Source: Albimonas sp963977235
Lineage (GTDB): Bacteria; Pseudomonadota; Alphaproteobacteria; Rhodobacterales; Rhodobacteraceae
Direction of reading: 5' to 3'
NCBI RefSeq assembly: GCF_963977235.1
Contig: NZ_CAXBOD010000016.1
Location: 16,424 to 80,423 of the forward strand
DNA length: 64,000 bases
In this document: one piece after another, positions 57,713 to 64,000 of the stretch
How the letters are laid out: each line of letters starts with the position of its first letter
Numbering within the stretch: the stretch's first letter is position 1
The notes under the pieces: generated by a model
The model's input: the letters and a program-made list of their open reading frames with translations, nothing else
Database searches by the model: none
What the model was told of the DNA's origin: nothing
Translations under genes and position numbers: made by a program

Positions 57713-59446
57713 TCAGAGGTCGGCGTAGACATGCGTTTCGGCCGCGGCGCCGGGATGGGTCACCGCGCCGTAGCGGGCCGAGCCCACCAGCCTGGCATAT
57801 TTCCACAGCGCCCCCGAGGCGTAGTTGGTCGGCCGCGGGCCGGCCCATTCCGCCTTGCGGGCGGCGAGCTCGTCCTCGCTCAGGTCGACCGAAAGCACCC
57901 CCTCGATGGCGTCGATGGTGATCGTGTCGCCGGTGCGGATCAGGGCGATGGGGCCGCCGTGGGCCGCCTCGGGCCCGACGTGGCCCACGCAGAAGCCCCG
58001 CGTGGCGCCCGAGAATCGCCCGTCGGTGATCAGCGCCACCTTCTTGCCCATGCCCTGGCCCGAGAGGGCGGCGGTGGTGGCCAGCATCTCGCGCATGCCG
58101 GGGCCGCCGGCGGGGCCCTCGTTGCGGATCACGATGACCTCGCCTTCCTTGTAGGTGCGGGCGCGGACCGCCTCGTAGGCGTCCTCCTCGCATTCGAAGA
58201 CGCGCGCGGGGCCGGTGAAGACCTGATGCTCGGCCGCGATGCCCGCGACCTTCACGATGGCCCCGTCGGGGGCGAGGTTGCCCTTCAGGCCGACCACGCC
58301 GCCGGTGGGGGTGATCGGGTTCGAGATCGGGCGGATCACCCGGCCGTCAGGCTCTCCGGTCACGGCTTCGAGGTTCTCGCCCATGGTCTTGCCGGTGACG
58401 GTGAGGCAGTCGAGGTGCAGGAGCCCGGCCTTGGCCAGCTCCTTGAGCACGATGGGCACGCCGCCGGCCTCGTAGAGATCCTTGGCCACGAACTGGCCGC
58501 CGGGGACCAGATCGACGAAATAGGGGGTCGAGCGGAAGATCTCGCAGACGTCGTCGAGCGTGAACTCGATCCCCGCCTCGTGGGCGATGGCGGGCAGGTG
58601 CAGGCCGCCGTTGGTGGACCCGCCGGTGCAGGCGACCACGCGGGCGGCGTTCTCGAGGCTCTTGCGGGTGACGATGTCCCGGGGGCGGAGGTTCGATTCC
58701 ACCAGCGCCATCACCGCGCGGCCCGATGCCTCGCAGAACTGGTCGCGGCTTTCGTAGGGGGCGGGCGCGCCGGAGCTCAGCGGCAGGGCGAGGCCGATCG
58801 CCTCGGACACGCAGGCCATGGTGTTGGCGGTGAACTGGCCCCCGCAGGCGCCGGCCGAGGGGCAGGCGACCCGCTCGATGATCGCGAGCTCGGCGTCCGA
58901 CATCTCGCCGGCCTGGTGCTTGCCGACGGCCTCGAACACGTCCTGGACGGTCAGGTCGCGGCCCTCGTGGCGGCCGGGCAGGATCGAGCCGCCGTAGACG
59001 AAGACCGACGGCACGTTGAGGCGGACCATGGCCATCATCATGCCGGGCAGGGACTTGTCGCAGCCCGCGAGTCCCACCAGCGCGTCATAGGCGTGGCCGC
59101 GCATGGTCAGCTCGACCGTGTCGGCGATCGCCTCGCGGCTGGCGAGCGAGGAGCGCATGCCCTCGTGGCCCATGGCGATGCCGTCGGTGACGGTGATGGT
59201 GGTGAACTCGCGCGGGGTGCCGCCGGCGGCGTTGACCCCGAGCTTCGCCGCCTGCGCCTGGCGCGAGAGGGCGATGTTGCACGGCGCGGCCTCGTTCCAG
59301 CAGCTGGCCACGCCGACGAAGGGACGGTGGATCTCCTCGTCGGTCAGGCCCATGGCGTGGAAGAAGGAGCGGTTCGGCGCGCGCTGCGGCCCCTCGGTCA
59401 CGTGGCGAGAGGGCAGGCGGGACTTCAGGCTGGTCTTGGCGTCCAT
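57713..59446 (-). CDS. ilvD: Dihydroxy-acid dehydratase
   Basis: A 577-residue Fe-S dehydratase that makes the branched-chain 2-oxo acids from dihydroxy acids. Signature regions are AGCDKSLPGMMMAMVRLN, CPSAGACGGQFTANTMA, VACTGGSTNGGLHLPAIAHE and TDGRFSGATRGFCVGHVGPE. The cluster cysteines are in these motifs. Three starts are possible: 59533, 59461 and 59446; I chose 59446 because homologues begin MDAKTSLKSRLPSRHVTEGP, though no strong ribosome binding site is visible for any. A lipoprotein gene follows. Confidence 0.95.
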   Translation of the reverse strand: MDAKTSLKSRLPSRHVTEGPQRAPNRSFFHAMGLTDEEIHRPFVGVASCWNEAAPCNIALSRQAQAAKLGVNAAGGTPREFTTITVTDGIAMGHEGMRSSLASREAIADTVELTMRGHAYDALVGLAGCDKSLPGMMMAMVRLNVPSVFVYGGSILPGRHEGRDLTVQDVFEAVGKHQAGEMSDAELAIIERVACPSAGACGGQFTANTMACVSEAIGLALPLSSGAPAPYESRDQFCEASGRAVMALVESNLRPRDIVTRKSLENAARVVACTGGSTNGGLHLPAIAHEAGIEFTLDDVCEIFRSTPYFVDLVPGGQFVAKDLYEAGGVPIVLKELAKAGLLHLDCLTVTGKTMGENLEAVTGEPDGRVIRPISNPITPTGGVVGLKGNLAPDGAIVKVAGIAAEHQVFTGPARVFECEEDAYEAVRARTYKEGEVIVIRNEGPAGGPGMREMLATTAALSGQGMGKKVALITDGRFSGATRGFCVGHVGPEAAHGGPIALIRTGDTITIDAIEGVLSVDLSEDELAARKAEWAGPRPTNYASGALWKYARLVGSARYGAVTHPGAAAETHVYADL

Positions 59447-59950
59447 CGGCTTCGCATGCATGAGAGGCTTCGGAACGGGGGCCCGAAACGGACGGTCATC
59501 CTCCCGGCGGACGGCGAGCCCGTCCCTGATCATTGCGGCCGGACGATACGCCCGTGTCGGCGACGAGGAAAGGCCTGCCGCCGGGAGAGTCTTCCGCGGC
59601 CTCCCGTCGCCGGGACTGGCGCATCCTCGCGCGGGGCGGGACCTTGCGCCGGGCGGGGTCTGGCGCGGCCTCGGGGAGGGGGGGGCGGAGCGTTCCGCCG
59701 GGCCGGGCCGGGCCGGGGCTGGCCGGGCGTCGGGCGGACGCGGCGCGGCCTCGCGTCGGGGAGCGCGGCGACCGCGGGCGACGGGTTCCGCGTCCGGGGT
59801 GCCGGGGGCGAGGCGCGGGCGGCGACGCTCGCGCGCATTTGCTTTTAATATGAATGGTTAATGAATAATCCGACTGGACGCAGCGGCGCGCGAGTCCTAT
59901 TCTAGCGCGATATGGCCCGCCGCGCGGGCCGTTTCCCGTGGCGGCGCGAC
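59447..59950. other. Divergent intergenic region with an AT-rich segment
   Basis: About 500 bases. The first 380 are very GC-rich and hold no plausible gene. A hairpin (59813-59820 with 59827-59834) is followed by a T-rich stretch on the plus strand. From 59837 to 59905 the sequence becomes AT-rich (for example TTTAATATGAATGGTTAATG), presumably the promoter of the protease gene. Confidence 0.5.
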
Positions 59951-60994
59951 ATGACCCGATTCACCCATCCGCTGGTGGCCTATGCCGCCCCCGCCGTGCG
60001 GGGCGCGAGCCTGGTGCGCACGGTCGTGGGCGTGGCGCTGACCGTCGGCTTCGTGTTCCTGTTCGTGAAGGTCGCGCGGCTGGGAATCGCGGCGGCGCTG
60101 CTGGGTCCCGACGGGATTGCGGCGCGCGACGCCTCGACCGTGCATTCGCCGCTGGGGGTGCTGCTGACGCTGGGCGCGTTCCTGGCGGTCTGGCCGGCGC
60201 TGTGGCTGTCGCTGCCGCTGGTCCACCGGCGCCCGGCCAACACGCTGTTCGGGCCGCAGGGGCGGATCGACTGGCGCCATTTCCGGCTGGGCCTGGCGGT
60301 GGCGCTGGCGGTGGGGGCGGCGGCCTGGCTGCCGCTGATCCTGGTTCATGGCCGCGAGATCGCGGTGTTCCCCTCGCTGAGCGGCTGGCTGGGGCTGGCG
60401 CTGCTGGCCGCCCCCCTGATCTTCGTGCAGTGCGCGGCCGAGGAGATGCTGTTTCGCGGCTACCTCCTGCAACAGTTCGCGGCGCGCTCGCTGTCGATCA
60501 TCGGCTGGTCGGTGGCGCCCTCGATCCTGTTCGGATTCGCGCACCCGACCGAGGGGGCGTGGCTCGGCTTCTCCTGGTATCACTTCTTCTTCGGGCTGAT
60601 CATGGCGGCGGTGACCTCGCGCACCGCCAACCTGGGCGCGGCGATCGGGCTGCATTTCGGGATCAACCTGGTCAACATCGCCTTCGTCTCCCCGCAGGAG
60701 CTGGTCAGCGGCCTGGCGCTGTTCGTCGTCCCGCAGACGGTGGACAGCTTCGCCCCGCGGGTCGCCTATGTGGTGATGATGTTCATCGGGGCGGTGGTGT
60801 TCATGGGCTACATGGACTTCCGCTTCCTGCGCGCCTGGCGCGCCGCCCGAAAGGCGGAAAAGGCCGAGCAGCTCGCGCGCGCCACCGCCCCCCCCGCCAA
60901 TGGCGATCCGCCCGGCCCGTGGCCGCGAGGGTCCCTCGACCCCGACGCGCCGGGACCGGACCCCGACCATGGCCCTCCGGTGCCGGCAGAGTAG
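59951..60994 (+). CDS. CPBP-family intramembrane metalloprotease
   Basis: A 347-residue membrane protein with about eight hydrophobic helices. The CPBP (Abi/CAAX-like) motifs are in order: EEMLFRGYLLQQFA, SILFGFAHPTEG and the His/Asn motif AAIGLHFGINLVN, which hold the active-site Glu and His pair. Members cleave prenylated or membrane proteins or handle bacteriocins; the target here is unknown. The C-terminus is a Pro/Gly-rich tail. A start at 59912 would add 13 Arg/Gly residues; 59951 is preferred as the start of the family's usual sequence, but no strong ribosome binding site supports either. Confidence 0.88.
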   Translation: MTRFTHPLVAYAAPAVRGASLVRTVVGVALTVGFVFLFVKVARLGIAAALLGPDGIAARDASTVHSPLGVLLTLGAFLAVWPALWLSLPLVHRRPANTLFGPQGRIDWRHFRLGLAVALAVGAAAWLPLILVHGREIAVFPSLSGWLGLALLAAPLIFVQCAAEEMLFRGYLLQQFAARSLSIIGWSVAPSILFGFAHPTEGAWLGFSWYHFFFGLIMAAVTSRTANLGAAIGLHFGINLVNIAFVSPQELVSGLALFVVPQTVDSFAPRVAYVVMMFIGAVVFMGYMDFRFLRAWRAARKAEKAEQLARATAPPANGDPPGPWPRGSLDPDAPGPDPDHGPPVPAE

Positions 60995-61014
60995 CCTCCG
61001 CGCGATCCCTGAAT

Positions 61015-61055
61015 GTCTGAGACTGAGTCTGGCTGAGACTGCGCCTGTCTGAGAC
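61015..61055. repeat. Cluster of GTCT/AGAC inverted elements
   Basis: GTCTGAGAC occurs at 61015-61023 and 61047-61055, each self-complementary around its central G. Between them AGTCT-GGCTG-AGACT forms another small inverted repeat. Confidence 0.6.
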
Positions 61056-61253
61056 GGTCCGAGAGGCGCCCGTCGCGCCTGGATCGGTGACGCGCGGCCC
61101 CGATCAGGCCCGCACGATCCATTCCAAAGCCATTCTCAAGGCAGGCGCGGCGCTTGCCGCGGCAACGTCGTTGTGGCTGTCGGCCACTGCCGAGCCTCGG
61201 CCATCCACGCGTAGAGCGCGCGGGGAGCGAGGGAGACCATGTGGCTCCCTCCG

Positions 61254-61287
61254 CCCCCGATGTCGCCCCCCCCCCGATGTCGCCCCC
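61254..61287. repeat. 17-bp tandem duplication with a C10 run
   Basis: CCCCCGATGTCGCCCCC occurs twice back to back (61254-61270, 61271-61287), making a ten-C homopolymer at the joint. The flanks are non-coding. Confidence 0.85.
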
Positions 61288-61351
61288 CGCGCCCTGGTCG
61301 GCGTCCATGGACCAGAGCCCTCAGAGCCGCGCCGCCGCGGCAAGCGGACCG

Positions 61352-61387
61352 AAAAAGGGCCCGCGGGGAGATCCCCCGCGGGCCCTT
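61352..61387 (-). terminator. Rho-independent terminator of pheT
   Basis: AAGGGCCCGCGGGG (61355-61368) pairs with its complement (61374-61387) over 14 bp; the minus strand continues with TTT before CGG, giving TTTTT overall at the stem base. It is 20 bases after the pheT stop. Confidence 0.85.
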
Positions 61388-61407
61388 GTCCTCTCGCCGG
61401 GGCCATG

Positions 61408-63843
61408 TCAGCCGCGCAGCGTGCCGCCGGTGGCCTTGGTCACGGCGGCGACCACCTTGCTGGCCACGGCCTCGATCTCCTCGTCGGTCAGCGTGCGGTC
61501 GCTGGGCTGCAGGCGGACCGAGACGGCGAGCGACTTCTTGCCCTCGCCCAGCGACTGGGCGGCCTTGGGGCCGTCGAAGACGTCGAAGACCGCCGCGCTC
61601 TCGACCAGCTTCTTGTCGGCGCCGCGGGCGGCGCGCAGCAGGGTCTCGGCCTCGGTCCGGGCGTCGACCACGAAGGCGAAGTCCCGCTCGACCGCCTGGT
61701 AGTCCGAGGCCGCCAGCGCCGGGCGGGCGATGGCGCGGGCCTTGGGGGCGGGCACGTTCTCGAGGAACACGGTGAAGCCGACCGCGGGGCCCTTCACGTC
61801 CATCGCCTCGAGCGCGCGGGGGTGCAGCTCTCCGAACGCCGCCAGCGGGTTCTTGGGCCCCAGCCCCAGCACGGCCGAGCGGCCGGGGTGGAACCACTCG
61901 GGCGCCTGGCGCAGCGGCATCAGCCGCTCGACGTTGACGCCCAGCGCCGCAAGCGCCGCCTCGGCCGCGGCCTTGGCGTCCCACAGGTCGGGGCCGCGGC
62001 GGGCGCCCGTCCACTCGCGCGGGGCGGTGGCGCCCACGAACACGCCCGAAGCGGTGATGCGCTGGTTCTCGGGCTCGCCGCCCGACCAGCCGGGGCCGAT
62101 CTCGAACAGCGCGATCTCGGCCGCGCCGCGGGCCTGGTTGCGCGCCGCCGCGGCCAGCAGGCCGGGCAGGGGATCGGGGCGCATGTGGCTCATCTCGGAC
62201 GAGATCGGGTTCTCGAGCCGGACCGCGTCGTCGCCGCCGCCGAAGGCCGCCGCCTGTTTCTGCGCGATGAAGGAGTAGGTCACGCACTCGTTCATGCCCT
62301 GGGCCGCGAGGGTCCGGCGCACCCGCGCCTCGCGCCGCTGGCCCAGCGTCAGGGTCGGCCGCGTGACGCCGGTCGAGATCCGGGGCAGGGGCTTTGCTTC
62401 CAGCCTGGTGAGGGAGGAGACGCGGGCCACCTCCTCGACCAGGTCGGCCTCGCCGGTCACGTCGGGGCGCCAGGAGGGCACGCCGACCATGATCCGCCCG
62501 TCCTCGTCGCGGGGGGCGAAACCCAGCGCCTCGAGGATGCGGCGCTGCTCGGCCTCGGGGATGTCCATGCCCACCAGCGAGGCGCAGCGGGCGGGGTCGA
62601 GCCGGTAGCTGCGCGCGGTGTCGGGGGTCCGGCCGGCGACCAGCACCTGCGAGGGCTCGCCCCCGCAGAGCTCGAGGATCAGCTTCGTGGCGAGCTCGAT
62701 CCCCTCCACGCAGCTTTCGGGGTCCACGCCGCGGTCGAAGCGGTAGCGGGCGTCGGAGTTGATCTTCAGCTTGCGCCCCGAGAGGGCGGTGCGCACCGGG
62801 TCGAACCAGGCGGCCTCGACGAAGACGTCCACGGTCGCCTCGGTGCAGCCGGAGTGCTCGCCCCCCATGATCCCGCCCAGCGATTCCACCCCGGCGTCGT
62901 CGGCGATGACGGTGACGCCCTCGGGCAGGACATAGGTCTTGCCGTCGAGCGCCAGCAGCTCCTCGCCCTCGCGGGAGAAGCGCACCACCAGGTCGCCCGT
63001 GACCTTGGCCGCGTCAAAAACGTGCAGCGGGCGGCCGCGGTCGAAGGTGATCAGGTTGGTGATGTCGACCAGCGCCGAGATCGGCCGCAGGCCGATGGCG
63101 CGCAGTTTCTTCTGCAGCCAGGCCGGCGAGGGGCCGTTGCTCACGCCGCGGATCAGGCGGCCGGCGAAGACCGGGCAGGCGGCGTCGGCCACCTCGTCGG
63201 CGAGCCGCACCTTGAGGGGCGACTCGAAGCGCCCGGCCACCGGCTCGATCGCCGGGGTCTTCGCCCGGCCCAGCCCCCGGGCGGCGAGATCGCGCGCCAC
63301 CCCCGCCACTCCCAGCGCGTCGGGGCGGTTGGGGGTGATGGCGATGTCGAAGACCGGGTCGTTGAGGCCGGCGTAGTCGATGTAGCGCGCCCCCAGCGGC
63401 GCGCTCTCGGGCAGGTCGATGATGCCGTCGTGGTCGTCCGAGACCATCAGCTCCCGCTCCGAGCACAGCATGCCGTTCGACTCGACCCCGCGGATCACGC
63501 CGGGCTTGAGGTCGACGCCGGTGCCGGGGATGTGGGTTCCGGGGCGCGCGAAGACGCCGATCAGCCCGGTGCGCGCGTTGGGCGCGCCGCACACGACCTG
63601 CACCTCTTCGGACGGCGAGCCCGGCCCGTTGGGCCAGGTCTCGACCCGGCACAGGCGCAGGCGGTCGGCGTCGGGATGCGGCCCGGCCTCGATCACGCGG
63701 CAGATGGTGAAGGCGCCGAGCGACGCCGAGGGATCCTCCAGCGACTCGAGCTCAAGCCCGAGGTCGGTGAGGGTCTCGGCGATCTCCTCGGCGGTGGCCT
63801 CGGTGTCGAGGTGCTCCTTGAGCCAGGAGAGGGTGAACTTCAT
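61408..63843 (-). CDS. pheT: Phenylalanine-tRNA ligase beta subunit
   Basis: An 811-residue subunit of PheRS. The N-terminal tRNA-binding (EMAP/OB) domain covers residues 40-150 (GPHPDADRLRLCRV); B3/B4 editing domain, B5 domain, a catalytic-like core, and a C-terminal FDX-ACB anticodon-binding domain (RDFAFVVDARTEAETLLRAA) follow in order. The start at 63843 (MKFTLSWLKEHLDTEATAEE) is canonical and has a nearby GGAG. pheS should lie upstream, but nothing resembling its end is seen in the remaining 157 bases. A strong terminator follows. Confidence 0.97.
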   Translation of the reverse strand: MKFTLSWLKEHLDTEATAEEIAETLTDLGLELESLEDPSASLGAFTICRVIEAGPHPDADRLRLCRVETWPNGPGSPSEEVQVVCGAPNARTGLIGVFARPGTHIPGTGVDLKPGVIRGVESNGMLCSERELMVSDDHDGIIDLPESAPLGARYIDYAGLNDPVFDIAITPNRPDALGVAGVARDLAARGLGRAKTPAIEPVAGRFESPLKVRLADEVADAACPVFAGRLIRGVSNGPSPAWLQKKLRAIGLRPISALVDITNLITFDRGRPLHVFDAAKVTGDLVVRFSREGEELLALDGKTYVLPEGVTVIADDAGVESLGGIMGGEHSGCTEATVDVFVEAAWFDPVRTALSGRKLKINSDARYRFDRGVDPESCVEGIELATKLILELCGGEPSQVLVAGRTPDTARSYRLDPARCASLVGMDIPEAEQRRILEALGFAPRDEDGRIMVGVPSWRPDVTGEADLVEEVARVSSLTRLEAKPLPRISTGVTRPTLTLGQRREARVRRTLAAQGMNECVTYSFIAQKQAAAFGGGDDAVRLENPISSEMSHMRPDPLPGLLAAAARNQARGAAEIALFEIGPGWSGGEPENQRITASGVFVGATAPREWTGARRGPDLWDAKAAAEAALAALGVNVERLMPLRQAPEWFHPGRSAVLGLGPKNPLAAFGELHPRALEAMDVKGPAVGFTVFLENVPAPKARAIARPALAASDYQAVERDFAFVVDARTEAETLLRAARGADKKLVESAAVFDVFDGPKAAQSLGEGKKSLAVSVRLQPSDRTLTDEEIEAVASKVVAAVTKATGGTLRG

Positions 63844-64000
63844 CGCGTCGCTCCGCTGCGCCAGTTGCCCTGCGCGTTCTACCCCTCCCGCGCCCCATGT
63901 CCACACCTTGCCGGCCTGGCGCCCCTGGCGCCACGCCCGAACCCGCCTCGCAAAGCGCCTGTTCTCCGGAGCCGTCTCTCGCGGATGCCGATCAGAGCGA
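63844..64000. other. Upstream region of pheT, no gene recognised
   Basis: 157 bases to the window edge. No open frame with known sequence is visible. pheS may be further upstream or elsewhere. Confidence 0.4.

Noticed and set aside
59813..59846. Plus-strand hairpin followed by a T-rich stretch, as a second orphan terminator
   Set aside because: The stem contains a G/T pair, the T-tract is interrupted and starts several bases later, and no upstream promoter or conserved structure was found.
59840..59866. TTAA...TTAA resembling a CtrA binding site upstream of the CPBP gene
   Set aside because: The half-sites are nine bases apart instead of the seven of the consensus; the region is probably just an AT-rich promoter.

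Overview
The window is a very GC-rich stretch of chromosome from an alphaproteobacterium, most likely the Rhodobacterales/Rhodobacteraceae group (Albimonas, Rubrimonas or Amaricoccus-like lineages would fit, but the genus cannot be read from the sequence). The grounds are the set of core genes and their partners (ETF-QO divergent from a family 4 uracil-DNA glycosylase and moaB, ispG, prfA-prmC, rpmH-rnpA-yidD, glcB, a DUF4167 protein, ilvD, carA divergent from yqeY, pheT) and several small secreted proteins of a type common in that group. No transposase, phage, plasmid, CRISPR, tRNA or rRNA gene was seen. It reads as ordinary chromosome with short operons.

Layout. 1-5700: HAD hydrolase fragment, hotdog thioesterase, PNPOx-like flavin protein, VOC protein with ttcA, a lipoprotein, then rpmH-rnpA-yidD on the minus strand behind a recognisable promoter. 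5800-8000: a TVP38 membrane protein overlapping a mercuric-reductase-like flavoprotein. 8060-14000: a minus-strand sugar operon (binding protein, two permeases, GH13 alpha-glucosidase, ATPase) of trehalose/maltose (Thu) type. 14290-14480: a probable small RNA gene. 14600-21100: two hydrolases, an acyl-CoA dehydrogenase, an RTX calcium-binding protein, a C26 peptidase and a YdcH-like protein. 21170-27170: malate synthase G divergent from aminopeptidase N, then an esterase. 27540-33480: universal stress protein with an AGCS alanine/sodium symporter, oligoendopeptidase F, a small periplasmic protein and an OmpA-type lipoprotein. 33760-40260: Fis-type mini-regulator, membrane alpha/beta hydrolase, ETF-QO, and the translationally coupled UDG-moaB-Nudix operon. 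40680-45560: DUF4167 protein, prmC/prfA, a Cys-containing secreted protein, DUF1499 and ispG. 45830-50670: ureohydrolase, membrane-anchored nucleotidyl cyclase, RodZ-like protein, two lipoproteins. 50690-56660: hydroxyacid dehydrogenase, yqeY, carA, an atypical SDR divergent from an acyl-CoA synthetase. 56800-64000: lipoprotein with ilvD, a CPBP protease and pheT.

The most interesting non-coding signal is at 14290-14480 on the minus strand. A promoter-like TTGCCG-N17-TAGTAA is followed by two hairpins whose loops expose anti-Shine-Dalgarno CCUCC-type sequence and then by a textbook rho-independent terminator. No gene lies upstream of that terminator. This is the architecture of the alphaproteobacterial CCUCCUCCC-motif RNAs (alpha-r14/NfeR, CcsR, 'cuckoo' RNAs).

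Other points worth a second look: tandem repeats of about 27 bp at three loci, two of them spanning the stop codon of a gene; a perfect 22-bp operator-like palindrome placed between two converging genes; an orphan minus-strand terminator in front of the RodZ-like gene; a 65-nt hairpin between converging genes; a uracil-DNA glycosylase without cysteines at the expected Fe-S ligand positions; an SDR with Cys in place of the catalytic Lys; and an RnpA with a long Ala/Pro-rich N-terminal extension.
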